A stretch of 64,000 nucleotides of DNA from positions 62,001 through 126,000 of the forward strand of contig NZ_JBEAAM010000009.1 of the NCBI RefSeq assembly GCF_040066175.1, given 5' to 3'. Numbering within the stretch: the stretch's first letter is position 1; each line of letters starts with the position of its first letter. Below are positions 38,635 to 46,770 of the stretch, in pieces. The position numbers and the translations under genes were made by a program. The notes beneath the pieces were generated by a model. It had not been told where the DNA came from. It was given only the letters and a program-made list of their open reading frames with translations, and did no database searches. Source of the stretch: Solimonas sp040066175. Lineage in GTDB: Bacteria > Pseudomonadota > Gammaproteobacteria > Nevskiales > Nevskiaceae.

Positions 38635-39783
38635 CTACAGCCGTTCGATGATCGTCACGTTGGCGACGCCGCCGCCTTCGCACATGGTCTGCAGGCCATA
38701 GCGGCCCTTGGTGCGCTCCAGCTCGTGCAGCAGCGTGGTCATCAGCTTGGTGCCGGTCGCGCCCAGGGGATGCGCCAGCGCGATCGCGCCACCATTGACG
38801 TTGGTCCTGGCGTGCGGATAGCCGGTTTCCTTGAGCCAGGCCATCACCACCGGCGCAAAGGCCTCGTTTATCTCGACGAGGTCGATGTCCTCCAGCTTCA
38901 TGCCGGCCTTCTTCATCGCCATCTTCGTCGCCGGGATCGGCGCGGTGAGCATGAAGATCGGATCGTCGGCATAGACGCTGATGTGGTGGATGCGCGCGCG
39001 TGGCTTGAGCTTGTACTTCTTCAGCGCCGCTTCGGACACGATCAGCATCGCCGACGACGCGTCGCCGGTCTGGCTCGACACGCCGGCGGTGATGCTCATG
39101 CCCGGCCCGAGGGGTTCGAGCTTGGCCATCTGTTCCAACGAGGTGTCGCGCACCGTCTCGTCCTGCTTCAGACCCGCGATCTCGACGAGTTCGCGGTCGA
39201 AGCGGCCTTCCTGCTGAGCGCGGTGCGCACGGCGGTGCGATTCCAGCGAGAACACCTCCATCTCCTCGCGCGACAGCTTCCACTTGTCCGCGATCAGCTG
39301 CGCGCCGTGGAACTGCGACACCGGCGTGTCGCCGAAACGCTGCTTCCAGCCGGTCGATCCGGAGAACGGGTCGGCGAAGCCCAGCGGCTTGGCCGCGATC
39401 ATCGCCGAGGAGATCGGGATTTGCGTCATCGTCTGCACGCCGCCGGCGACGACGACATCCTGCGTGCCGGACATCACCGCCTGCGCGGCGAAGTGCACGG
39501 CCTGCTGCGACGAACCGCACTGACGGTCGATGGTGACGCCCGGCACGTGCAACGGCAGGCCGGCCGCGAGCCACGACGTGCGCGCGATGTTGCCGGCCAG
39601 CGGACCGATCGCGTCGAGGCAACCGAAGATCACGTCGTCGTAGTCCTCGGCCGGAATCGCGTTGCGCGCGACCAGGGTCTTGAGCACGTGCGCGCCGAGA
39701 TCGGCGCCGTGCAGATGCGCGAGACTGCCCTTGCGCTTGCCGGTGGGGGTGCGCAGGCAATCGACGATGAAGGCTTCAGCCAT
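38635..39783 (-). CDS. fadA6: FadA6-like thiolase (steroid C/D-ring degradation)
   Basis: 382 residues. It closely follows remembered mycobacterial FadA6 features: CLDAIGPLAGNIARTSWLAAG, VDRQCGSSQQA-type active site (here TIDRQCGSS, Cys89), MTQIPISSAM, DDPIFMLTAPIPAT, EINEAFAPVVMAWLKE, ALAHPLGATG and TMCEGGGVANVTIIERL. FadA6 cleaves a 3-oxoacyl-CoA late in HIP degradation. Catalytic Cys and His are present. GGAG six bases upstream supports the ATG at 39783. The neighbours (acyl-CoA dehydrogenases, EchA20-, IpdC-, IpdA- and IpdB-like genes) match the mycobacterial KstR2 regulon gene set. Confidence 0.82.
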   Translation of the reverse strand: MAEAFIVDCLRTPTGKRKGSLAHLHGADLGAHVLKTLVARNAIPAEDYDDVIFGCLDAIGPLAGNIARTSWLAAGLPLHVPGVTIDRQCGSSQQAVHFAAQAVMSGTQDVVVAGGVQTMTQIPISSAMIAAKPLGFADPFSGSTGWKQRFGDTPVSQFHGAQLIADKWKLSREEMEVFSLESHRRAHRAQQEGRFDRELVEIAGLKQDETVRDTSLEQMAKLEPLGPGMSITAGVSSQTGDASSAMLIVSEAALKKYKLKPRARIHHISVYADDPIFMLTAPIPATKMAMKKAGMKLEDIDLVEINEAFAPVVMAWLKETGYPHARTNVNGGAIALAHPLGATGTKLMTTLLHELERTKGRYGLQTMCEGGGVANVTIIERL

Positions 39784-39791
39784 TTGTAACT

Positions 39792-39865
39792 CCGTGAGGC
39801 GTGAGACGTGAGGGGTGAAACGTGAGGAGAACGATCGTCTCACGTCTCACCTCTCACGTCTCACG
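39792..39865. repeat. Inverted tandem heptamer repeat, second copy
   Basis: GTGAGGC/GTGAGAC/GTGAGG units at 39792-39828 face CGTCTCAC units at 39836-39865. Same family as 11744-11833. It fills the space between the acyl-CoA dehydrogenase and thiolase genes and reaches into the last codons of the former. Confidence 0.8.
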
Positions 39866-40916
39866 AAAAGGTTTCGCCCGGTCCGAGCACGGCGCCCGGC
39901 GCGAACAGGAAGTCCGCCACGCGCGTCTTGTGATACTTGCGGTCGCCCCAGGTCGCGTCCAGCGCCCAGGCGCGCTTCATGAACATCTGCAGGTCGGCTT
40001 CCCAGGTGTAGCCCATCGCGCCGTGGACCTGGATGCTCTTGCGCGCGGCGAGCAGCGCCGCCTCGCCGGCCGCCAGGCGCGCCTGGGACACGTACACCGA
40101 CGCCTGCGGCCTGTTATGCGCGAGCGCGTAGGCGGCGCGGTGCACCACCGGCTCGGCGAACTCGATCTTCACGGCGACGTCGGCCATGTGGTGCTTGACC
40201 GCCTGGAAGCTGCCGACCGGCTTGCCGAACTGCTTGCGCTGCGCGGCATGATCGACGCCGAGGTCGAGCATGCGCTGGGCCAGGCCCAGCAGCTGCGCGC
40301 TGATCGCGGCGCCGGCGCGATCGATCACGCCGGCCCACAGCTTGCGGCCGGCATTGGCGTTGCAGATGCGCGTCTCGGCCGACGGACTCCACTCGACCTT
40401 GTAGAGCCGGCGCGACTGGTCGATGCTCGGGTTCAGGCGCAGCCGCACCTGGTCCGGGCGCAGCGCGTGCACCTCGTCGTCGTGGCACAGCAGCAGCAGG
40501 TCTGCGTTCCTGGCGTCGGCGACCAGCGGATTGATCGGATGGCCCACGGCGACGCGCGCCTTGCCGGCCGCGATCCGCGGCAGCCATTCGCGCTTGAGCG
40601 CGAGATCGGCCGGCAGATGATTGAGCAGGTACACCGCGAGGTACGCAGTCGCCGACAGCGAGTCGGGAATCGCGAAGTAGCCGAGTTCCTGCTGCACCAG
40701 AACCCAGTCGAGATCGCCCAGGTTGATGCCGCCGAACGCCTCCGGCACCGACAGCGCGGTGAGTCCCTGGTCGGCGAGCTTGGCGCGTAGTTCGCCGGAG
40801 CGGCCGGTCTCGGTCTCCCAGATCTCGCGCAGCATCTCCGGCGCCGCCTCGACCATCAGGAACTTGCGGATCGCGTCACGGAACGCGAGCTGTTGTTCTT
40901 CGAAGGTGAAATCCAT
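39861..40916 (-). CDS. Acyl-CoA dehydrogenase, small/degenerate subunit type
   Basis: 351 residues. It starts MDFTFEEQQLAFRDAIRKFL and ends with the helical domain RKQFGKPVGSFQAVKHHMADVA, IQVHGAMGYTWEADLQMFMKRAW. The middle FAD-loop region lacks the usual GSD signature, as in beta subunits of heteromeric steroid acyl-CoA dehydrogenases. It sits 2 bp from its partner gene, so an alpha2beta2 enzyme is expected. Candidate equivalents are the FadE31-33/IpdE proteins of HIP degradation. The last bases, at the 3' end, lie in the heptamer repeat, so its C-terminal residues GPGETFS may be repeat-derived. Confidence 0.82.
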   Translation of the reverse strand: MDFTFEEQQLAFRDAIRKFLMVEAAPEMLREIWETETGRSGELRAKLADQGLTALSVPEAFGGINLGDLDWVLVQQELGYFAIPDSLSATAYLAVYLLNHLPADLALKREWLPRIAAGKARVAVGHPINPLVADARNADLLLLCHDDEVHALRPDQVRLRLNPSIDQSRRLYKVEWSPSAETRICNANAGRKLWAGVIDRAGAAISAQLLGLAQRMLDLGVDHAAQRKQFGKPVGSFQAVKHHMADVAVKIEFAEPVVHRAAYALAHNRPQASVYVSQARLAAGEAALLAARKSIQVHGAMGYTWEADLQMFMKRAWALDATWGDRKYHKTRVADFLFAPGAVLGPGETFS

Positions 40917-40918
40917 CG

Positions 40919-42085
40919 TCAGGCTCGCGGAAGTCCGAGCATGCGCTCGGCAATGATGTTGCGCTGGATCTCGTTGGTGCCGGCGTAGATCGGGCCGGCC
41001 TGCGCGAACAGGAAACCGTCGAGCCAGTGGCCGACGTCGCCGGCGTCCGGCGCATGGGGCATCAGCTCGGCGCGCGCGCCGAGGATCGCCATCGCGGTCT
41101 CGTGCATCAACAGGTCCAGCTCCGACCAGAAGATCTTGTTGGTGCTCGCCTCGGCGCCGATGTGACCGCCCTTGGCGAGACGGCAGGCAGTGCGGTAGGT
41201 CGCCAGCGCGTAGGCCTCGGCGCCGGCCCAGCTCTTCATCACCGCATCGCGGATCGACGGATCGGCGTCGGCCTCGTCGCGGTGCTTGAGGTAGAGATCG
41301 ACCAGCTGCCTCGCGGTCTGCTGGAAACGCGCCGGCGAGCGCAGCATCAGGCCGCGCTCGAACCCGGCGGTCGCCATCGCGATGTTCCAGCCGGCGCCCT
41401 CGTCGCCGAGACGGTTCTCGACCGGTACCTTGACGTCGTCGAAGAAGATCTCGGCGAATCCGGTCAGGCCGTTGAGTTGCTTGATCGGACGGATCGTGAT
41501 GCCCGGCGTGTTCAGCGGCAGCAGCAGGAAGGTCAGACCGTGGTGGCGCTGCGAATCCGGATCGCTGCGGAACAGGCCGAACAGCCAGTCGGCATAGACC
41601 GCGCGCGTGGACCAGGTCTTCTGGCCGTTGATCACGTAGTGGCCGTTCTGGCGGATCGCCTTGCTGCGGATCGCCGCCATGTCGGAGCCGGCACCCGGCT
41701 CCGACCAGCCCTGCGCCCAGATGTCCTCGGCGGTGGCCATGCGCGGCAGGAAGCGCTGCTTCTGCTCTGGCGTGCCGTACTCCATCAGCGTCGGCGCGAG
41801 CAGGAACACGCCGTTCTGGTTGACGCGCAGCGGCGCGCCGGCGCGCCAGTACTCCTCCTCGAAGATCAGCCACTCGATCAGGTCGCAGCCGCGGCCGCCG
41901 AGTTCCTTGGGCCAGGTCACCGCCGAGAAGCCGCGCTCCGACAGCTTGCGCTCCCAGGCGCGGTGCAGCTCGAAGCCTTCCTTCGTGTCGAAGCTCGGCA
42001 GCGGCTCCGTGGGTACGTTGGCCGCGAGCCATTCGCGCACTTCGGCGCGGAACTGTTTTTGTCGCTCGGTGTATTCGAGTCTCAT
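40919..42085 (-). CDS. Acyl-CoA dehydrogenase, large subunit type
   Basis: 388 residues. Features are MRLEYTERQKQFRAEVREWL, WSEPGAGSDMAAIRSKA (FAD and substrate loop), NGQKTWSTRAVYADW, ERGLMLRSPARF and the C-terminal AGPIYAGTNEIQRNIIAERMLGLPRA. The downstream gene begins 2 bp after the stop, which fits subunits of one enzyme. It would oxidise a ring-derived acyl-CoA in HIP degradation. Upstream is a bipartite palindrome and then the EchA20-like gene. Exact equivalence among FadE30-33 cannot be settled by eye. Confidence 0.85.
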   Translation of the reverse strand: MRLEYTERQKQFRAEVREWLAANVPTEPLPSFDTKEGFELHRAWERKLSERGFSAVTWPKELGGRGCDLIEWLIFEEEYWRAGAPLRVNQNGVFLLAPTLMEYGTPEQKQRFLPRMATAEDIWAQGWSEPGAGSDMAAIRSKAIRQNGHYVINGQKTWSTRAVYADWLFGLFRSDPDSQRHHGLTFLLLPLNTPGITIRPIKQLNGLTGFAEIFFDDVKVPVENRLGDEGAGWNIAMATAGFERGLMLRSPARFQQTARQLVDLYLKHRDEADADPSIRDAVMKSWAGAEAYALATYRTACRLAKGGHIGAEASTNKIFWSELDLLMHETAMAILGARAELMPHAPDAGDVGHWLDGFLFAQAGPIYAGTNEIQRNIIAERMLGLPRA

Positions 42086-42096
42086 ATCGCGAATCC

Positions 42097-42179
42097 GTCG
42101 TTCCCGCGAAAGCGGGAATCCAGCGAATCAATCACCGGTGTGCGCCTCGACACTGGATCCCCGCCTTCGCGGGGATGAC
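42097..42179. repeat. Bipartite inverted repeat of the CGTCATTCCCGCG family
   Basis: Left hairpin TTCCCGCGAAAGCGGGAA, right hairpin ATCCCCGCCTTCGCGGGGAT, with complementary flanks AATCCAG and CTGGAT. It lies between the acyl-CoA dehydrogenase and EchA20-like genes of the operon. Confidence 0.85.
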
Positions 42180-42224
42180 AGCACCGGGATACGCTCAGCG
42201 GTCTCATGTCGTGCACGCAAACTT

Positions 42225-42977
42225 TCAGAACTTTGCGTCGCGCTTTTCTACGAACGCGCGGCGCGTTTCGGCGGAGTCCTTCTCCGAGTAGGCCTGCAGC
42301 GTGAAGCCCTGCTCCCAGCGGTACTTGTCCTCGAGGTTGCCGTCCTCGATGCCGTTGAGCGATTCCTTGGCCAGCCGGATCATCGCCGGACTCTTCGCCG
42401 CGATCTTGCGCGCGATGGCCAGTGCCGCGTCGCGCAGCTGCGCGCGCGGAACCACGGTTTCAATGGCGCCGAGGCGATGGGCCTCGGCCGCGGTGATCGG
42501 CTCGCCGGTGAAATACATCATGCGCACCTTCTGCACCGGGAACAGGCGCTGCAGGTGCGCGCCGCCGCCCATCGCGCCGCGATCGACCTCGGGCACGCCG
42601 AAGCTCGCGTCCTCGGCGGCGACGACGACGTCCGCCGCACCGGCGAGACCGATGCCGCCGCCGAGCACGAAGCCATGCACCGCGACGATCACTGGCAGCG
42701 GGTTGCGATGCACCGCCTTGAAGCTGCGGTAGTTGCCGGCGTTGACCGAGACGATCTTCTCCGGGTGCTTGTCGAGTTCCTTGATATCCACACCGGCGCA
42801 GAAACCACGGCCCTCGGCACGCAGCACGATCACGCGCGCGGCCGGGTCACGGCCGAGACGCTCGATCTCGTCGGCGAGCGCATGCCAGCCGGCGTCGTCG
42901 AGCGCGTTGACCGGGGGGCGGTCGATCACCAGCTCGGCGATGCCGTCGGCGATGGTGGTCGTGAATCCTTTGCTCAT
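42225..42977 (-). CDS. echA20: EchA20-like crotonase (ring-opening hydrolase candidate)
   Basis: 250 residues. The crotonase oxyanion regions are EGRGFCAGVDIKEL and HGFVLGGGIGLAGAADVVVA. GVPEVDRGAMGGGAHLQRLFP gives the conserved middle segment. The C-terminus RRAFVEKRDAKF is family typical. In mycobacteria EchA20 hydrolyses a bicyclic CoA ester to open the remaining steroid ring before IpdAB acts. The assignment rests on the surrounding ipd-like genes as much as on sequence; a plain enoyl-CoA hydratase is the alternative. Its ATG overlaps the stop of the IpdC-like gene by 4 bp. Confidence 0.75.
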   Translation of the reverse strand: MSKGFTTTIADGIAELVIDRPPVNALDDAGWHALADEIERLGRDPAARVIVLRAEGRGFCAGVDIKELDKHPEKIVSVNAGNYRSFKAVHRNPLPVIVAVHGFVLGGGIGLAGAADVVVAAEDASFGVPEVDRGAMGGGAHLQRLFPVQKVRMMYFTGEPITAAEAHRLGAIETVVPRAQLRDAALAIARKIAAKSPAMIRLAKESLNGIEDGNLEDKYRWEQGFTLQAYSEKDSAETRRAFVEKRDAKF

Positions 42978-44053
42978 GCCGTCGTGTCCAGTGAGATACA
43001 GGGGGCGAGCGCCGCAAGGCGCGCTTCCGCCTCGTTGACGATCCCGTCGATGAGATCCTTGACGCTGGGCAGCGTACCGATCACCGCGGCGACCTGGCCG
43101 GACGGCAGCACGCCCTCGTCGGGCTTGCCTTCGACCATCGCGCGCTGGATCAGCACGGGGGCGTTCGCGGCCATCATCGTCTGGATCGCCGAATCTCCTT
43201 CGCGCAGCGCGGCGAAGAAGGTCTTGACCATGTGGCCGATCGACATGCCGGTGTGCGCGCGCCACTTCCACGCGCTGCTCAGCGCGACGAACAGGCGATG
43301 CACCAGGCCCCCGCTCTCCAGCCTGAGCAGGAAGGGATTGTCGATCATGCGCTGCGGCATGCCATCGACCGCGGTGGACGCGCGGATCTGCGCCGGCTCC
43401 TTCACGTCGATGTACTTCTGCAGCGTGGCCCTCGGCACCGGCGATTCGGCGGTCATCAGGAAGCGCGTGCCCATCGCGATGCCGGCGGCGCCGAAGGCCA
43501 GCGCACCGGCGAGGCCGCGTCCACTGTGGAAACCACCGGCGGCGACGACCGGCACCTTCACCGCGTCCAGCACCTGCGGCAGCAGCAGCGTGGTCGGCAC
43601 CGAGCCGGTGTGACCGCCGCCCTCCGCGCCCTGCACGGTGATGATGTCGGCGCCCAGCTCGACCGCCTTGAGCGCATGCTTGAGCGCGCCGACGGTCGGC
43701 ATGCACAGGATGCCGGCGTCCTTGAAGCGCCTGATCGTCTTCGCGTCCGGGCCGCGGCCGTAGGACACGGCGCGCACGCGGTCCCTGTTCTTCAGGCACA
43801 GCTCGATGACGTCCTGCGCGTTCGGCTGGAACATGTGGAAATTCACGCCGAAGTTCGCTGTCGTCGCGGCGCGCAGGTCGGCGATCGCCTGCTCCAGCTG
43901 CGCGGTGGACATCGTCGCGGCGGCGAGGAAGCCAAACGCCCCGGCGTTCGACGTCGCGGCGACGAGCTTCGCATCCGCCACCCAGCCCATCGCGGTCTGC
44001 ACGATCGGGTAGCGGCAGCCGAGCAGGCGCGTCAGTTCGGTGTGCAGGCTCAT
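42974..44053 (-). CDS. ipdC: IpdC-like flavin-dependent oxidoreductase (NMO family)
   Basis: 359 residues. The start is LTRLLGCRYPIVQTAMGWVADAKLVAATSNAGAFGFLA, a classic NMO barrel opening. FMN binding is in VQGAEGGGHTGSVPTTLLLPQ and AAGGFHSGRGLAGALAFGAAGIAMGTRF. IpdC in actinobacteria is an FMN reductase-like enzyme needed for HIP degradation. Overlap with the EchA20-like gene, and nearby IpdA/IpdB genes, support this. It is a distant relative of the flavoprotein at 682. An alternative is a general nitronate monooxygenase. Confidence 0.78.
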   Translation of the reverse strand: MSLHTELTRLLGCRYPIVQTAMGWVADAKLVAATSNAGAFGFLAAATMSTAQLEQAIADLRAATTANFGVNFHMFQPNAQDVIELCLKNRDRVRAVSYGRGPDAKTIRRFKDAGILCMPTVGALKHALKAVELGADIITVQGAEGGGHTGSVPTTLLLPQVLDAVKVPVVAAGGFHSGRGLAGALAFGAAGIAMGTRFLMTAESPVPRATLQKYIDVKEPAQIRASTAVDGMPQRMIDNPFLLRLESGGLVHRLFVALSSAWKWRAHTGMSIGHMVKTFFAALREGDSAIQTMMAANAPVLIQRAMVEGKPDEGVLPSGQVAAVIGTLPSVKDLIDGIVNEAEARLAALAPCISLDTTA

Positions 44054-44108
44054 GCACCCCTCCCGGCGAGCGCGGACGACGTTGCTCGGGACATTCCGGC
44101 GCCGAGGT

Positions 44109-45296
44109 CTAGCACGTGACGATCACCGACGAGCCGTGACCGAACAGGCCCTGGTTGGCGGTGATGCCGACCTTCGCGTTCGCGACCTGGCGGCTGCCGG
44201 CCTGGCCGCGCAGCTGCCAGGTCAGCTCGCAGACCTGTGCCAGCGCCTGTGCCGGCACCGCCTCGCCGAAGCACGCCAGGCCGCCGGACGGATTCACCGG
44301 GATGCGTCCGCCAACCTTCGTCGCGCCACTGCGCAGCAGGCTCGCGGCTTCGCCGCGCGCGCACAGCTGCAGGTCCTCGATCCAGTCCAGTTCCAGCGCG
44401 GTGGACAGGTCATAGACCTCGGCAACGCTCACGTCCTTCGGATCGACCGCGGCTTCCTCGTAGGCCTTCTTCGGCAGCGCGGCGCGGAACGACTGCGGCG
44501 GCGCGGCGACCGCGGAGTCGGTGGCGATGTCCGGCATCTCGACCAGCGCCGACGCGAAGGTCGGCGTCACCGTCGAGATCGCGCGGATGCGCGGCGCGTT
44601 GCCCTTGCCGATCTTCTTCGCGTACGTGAGGCTGGAGACGACGATCGCCGCGCCGCCGTCCGAGGTTGCGCAGATGTCCATCAGCCGCAGCGGGTCGGCG
44701 ACCATCGGCGAGGCGGCGACGTCGGCGGCGCTGAACTTCTTGCGGTAGCGCGCATTCGGATTCTCGGCACCGTGCTCTGCGTTCTTGATCTTGACCCGCG
44801 CGAAGTCGTCCGGCGTGTCGCCGTACAGCGCCATGCGCCGGCGCGCGTACAGCGCGAAATAGGTCGGATTGGTGATGCCGATGCGGAAGCGCACCCAGTC
44901 CGGATCGTCCGGGCGGTCGCCGGGCTGCGGCTTGAGGAAGCCCTTGGGCGTGGTGTCGGCGCCGACGACGAGCGCGACCTCGCACTCGCCGGAGAGGATC
45001 TTCGAACGCGCCGCCGCGAGCGCCTGCGAACCCGACGCGCAGGCGGCGTAGGACGTGTTGACCTGCGCACCCTGCCAGCCCAGCGCCTGCGCGAAGGTCG
45101 CGCCGGCGACCTGGCCGGGATAGCCATTGCGGATGGTCGCGGCGCCGGACACGAACTGCACGTCGCGCCAGCGCACGCCGGCGTCGGCGAGCGCGTCGCG
45201 CGCGGCTTTCACGCCGTATTCGACGAAGTTCCGGCCCCACTTGCCCCACGGATGCATGCCCACACCGAGCACCGCAATGTCACGTGTCGTGCTCAT
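44109..45296 (-). CDS. Lipid-transfer protein/thiolase superfamily (Ltp/SCP2-thiolase type)
   Basis: 395 residues. It begins RDIAVLGVGMHPWGKWGRNFVEYG and carries the Cys motif YAACASGSQAL (about Cys86), the mid region CATSDGGAAIVVSS, EVYDLSTALELDWIEDL and the C-terminal GLFGHGSSVIV. Ltp proteins with a DUF35 partner act as retro-aldolases or thiolases on steroid CoA esters (Ltp2, Sal1/Sal2). The DUF35 gene lies just upstream, separated only by a short remnant, so the pair probably forms one enzyme. The ATG at 45296 overlaps the remnant stop by 4 bp. Whether it acts on side chain or ring products is not clear. Confidence 0.8.
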   Translation of the reverse strand: MSTTRDIAVLGVGMHPWGKWGRNFVEYGVKAARDALADAGVRWRDVQFVSGAATIRNGYPGQVAGATFAQALGWQGAQVNTSYAACASGSQALAAARSKILSGECEVALVVGADTTPKGFLKPQPGDRPDDPDWVRFRIGITNPTYFALYARRRMALYGDTPDDFARVKIKNAEHGAENPNARYRKKFSAADVAASPMVADPLRLMDICATSDGGAAIVVSSLTYAKKIGKGNAPRIRAISTVTPTFASALVEMPDIATDSAVAAPPQSFRAALPKKAYEEAAVDPKDVSVAEVYDLSTALELDWIEDLQLCARGEAASLLRSGATKVGGRIPVNPSGGLACFGEAVPAQALAQVCELTWQLRGQAGSRQVANAKVGITANQGLFGHGSSVIVTC

Positions 45297-45436
45297 GCAT
45301 CCGCCCTCACCCCGCCACCGACTCCGTCGGCGACCCTCCCCTCTCCCTTACACGGGCGAGGGGCAGAAGCGCGGCCTGCAGCCGCATGTTCGTCCGCGTG
45401 CATGCCGACGCCGAGGATGGCGATGTCCTTGCTCAT
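45293..45436 (-). pseudogene. Remnant of a second Ltp-type gene start carrying a palindromic element
   Basis: A 47-codon open frame begins MSKDIAILGVGMH, nearly the same as the start of the following Ltp gene (MSTTRDIAVLGVGMH). It then runs into repeat-derived sequence (RPCKGEGRVADGVGGG). Silent-site differences show it is not a recent copy of the adjacent start and more likely the stub of a lost paralog. It overlaps the DUF35 stop by 4 bp (ATGA) at its start and the Ltp ATG by 4 bp at its end. Translational coupling is thus preserved on both sides. The product is probably non-functional. Confidence 0.6.
45304..45363. repeat. CCCTCACCCCGCC ... CCCTCTCCC/GAGGGG palindromic element
   Basis: Contains CCTCCCCTCTCCC and GGGCGAGGGG around TTACAC, with CCGACTCCGTCGG in front. 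Same family as 20715, 33413 and 55935. It lies inside the Ltp remnant. Confidence 0.7.
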
Positions 45437-45858
45437 GCGATCGGCTTCCATTTCCACGTGTACTTGCCGTCGTCGAGCGGCTCGAGCGCCAGCTCCATGC
45501 GCTGGCCGACCGTAAGCGTCGCCAGATCCACGCCGCGTGCCAGCTGGCCGAGCACGATCATGCGCTCGCGTTCCAGCTCCACCGCGGCGATGCCGAACGG
45601 TTCGTAGGGTTCTTTCGCGATGTACGGCTCGGGTGGCGCGTAGGCGGCATTGGTGTACGACCACAGCGTGCCAGTGCGCGACAGCGGCACTTCCTCGAAG
45701 GTCTCGCCGGCGCAATCCGGGTTGCGACAGAAAGTGGTCTGCCGGGGGAAGTAATAGGTGCCGCAGGACGTGCAGCGCGTGCCCAGCAGCTGCGGGCGGA
45801 CGAGGTCCAGCGTGAACCAGCCCGGCAGCGCGGGTTGCATGACGGTAGGGTGGTCCAT
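45433..45858 (-). CDS. DUF35 OB-fold/zinc-ribbon partner of the Ltp thiolase
   Basis: 141 residues. A rubredoxin-like zinc ribbon (GTRCTSCGTYYFPRQTTFC, then NPDC) is followed by an OB-fold (LSRTGTLWSYTNAAYAPPEPYIAKEPYEPFGIAAVELE). DUF35 proteins bind and support Ltp-type thiolases/aldolases in steroid degradation. The order DUF35 then Ltp and translational overlap through the remnant fit a complex. Four Cys for zinc are present. Confidence 0.85.
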   Translation of the reverse strand: MDHPTVMQPALPGWFTLDLVRPQLLGTRCTSCGTYYFPRQTTFCRNPDCAGETFEEVPLSRTGTLWSYTNAAYAPPEPYIAKEPYEPFGIAAVELERERMIVLGQLARGVDLATLTVGQRMELALEPLDDGKYTWKWKPIA

Positions 45859-45866
45859 CAGAGCAC

Positions 45867-45937
45867 CGTCATTCCCGCGAACGCGGGAATCCAGTTGCGC
45901 CCAACGGCGCTGGATCCCCGCCTGCGCGGGGATGACG
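45867..45937. repeat. Bipartite inverted repeat of the CGTCATTCCCGCG family
   Basis: Left half CGTCATTCCCGCGAACGCGGGAAT, shown here by its hairpin TTCCCGCG/CGCGGGAA; right half CTGGATCCCCGC/GCGGGGATGACG. It lies between IpdB-like and DUF35 genes. Confidence 0.85.
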
Positions 45938-45958
45938 AGGACTGGAGATGCATCGCCA

Positions 45959-46768
45959 TCACGACCGGCTCCGGATGCCCGGCGGGTTGTCCTTGATCTG
46001 CTTGGCGCGCAGGTCCTTGGGATCCAGCCGGCGGATGATCGCCAGCTGCTCTGCAGTCGGGTGCGCGGTCTCGCGCAGCTCCGGCGCCTTCAGCAAGGGG
46101 AAGCCGGTGGCGGACTGCACCTCCTCGAAGCTCACGCCCGGATGCACGCTGACCACGCGGATCGCATGGTCGGGACCACCGAAGTCCATCACGCACAGAT
46201 CGGTGATGATGTGGTGAATGCGCATGTAGTCGTTCTTCACGCCTTCCGGCCAGCGCTCCTTGCGGTAGCCGACCGAGCAGACCACGTCCACTTCCTTGTC
46301 GACGAACACGCGCGGCCCGTGATTGGGCACGAAGAACGAGTTCGTGTGATTGATGCTGTTGCCGGGGAAGCCGCGCAGGCCGAGCAGCTGGCGCTTGGGT
46401 CTGGCGAAGTCGCCGATGCAGGAGATGTTGGCCTGGCCCCAGCGATCGACCTGCACCGGGCCGACCAGCGCATGGCGGCGACCGCCCCAGACGTTGTCGA
46501 ACACGCGCGAATACGGCATCCAGCCGGCATACGCGCGGCCTTCGTGATTCTTGGCGCCGAGCGCCACCGGCTCCTCGGTCAGGTAGGCCTCGCCGTCGGT
46601 GATCATCAGCGCCGGGTTGTGCGTGAGCTTGGCCAGACCCTGCGCGAGGCGCGGGATGATGCCGATGCCGGTGGCCAGCACCTCGCCGTCGCCGCGCCAG
46701 ACCTCGGCGCAGGCGCAGATCAGCAGTTCGGCCAGCGTGAAGTCGTTGCTTGCTTGGGTCGTGCTCAT
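45959..46768 (-). CDS. ipdB: IpdB-like CoA-transferase-fold hydrolase, beta subunit
   Basis: 269 residues, class I CoA-transferase beta fold. Segments include LICACAEVWRGDGEVLATGIGIIPRLAQGLAKL, LITDGEAYL-type (MITDGEAYLTEEPV), GPVQVDRWGQANISCIGDF and a C-terminal HPGVSFEEVQSATGFPL. IpdAB uses the CoA-transferase fold to hydrolyse a cyclic beta-diketone, opening the last steroid ring (COCHEA-CoA). The gene starts 2 bp after the IpdA-like gene ends, as expected of two subunits. The family match and pairing are strong; the reaction is taken from the actinobacterial enzyme. Confidence 0.85.
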   Translation of the reverse strand: MSTTQASNDFTLAELLICACAEVWRGDGEVLATGIGIIPRLAQGLAKLTHNPALMITDGEAYLTEEPVALGAKNHEGRAYAGWMPYSRVFDNVWGGRRHALVGPVQVDRWGQANISCIGDFARPKRQLLGLRGFPGNSINHTNSFFVPNHGPRVFVDKEVDVVCSVGYRKERWPEGVKNDYMRIHHIITDLCVMDFGGPDHAIRVVSVHPGVSFEEVQSATGFPLLKAPELRETAHPTAEQLAIIRRLDPKDLRAKQIKDNPPGIRSRS

Positions 46769-46770
46769 GA

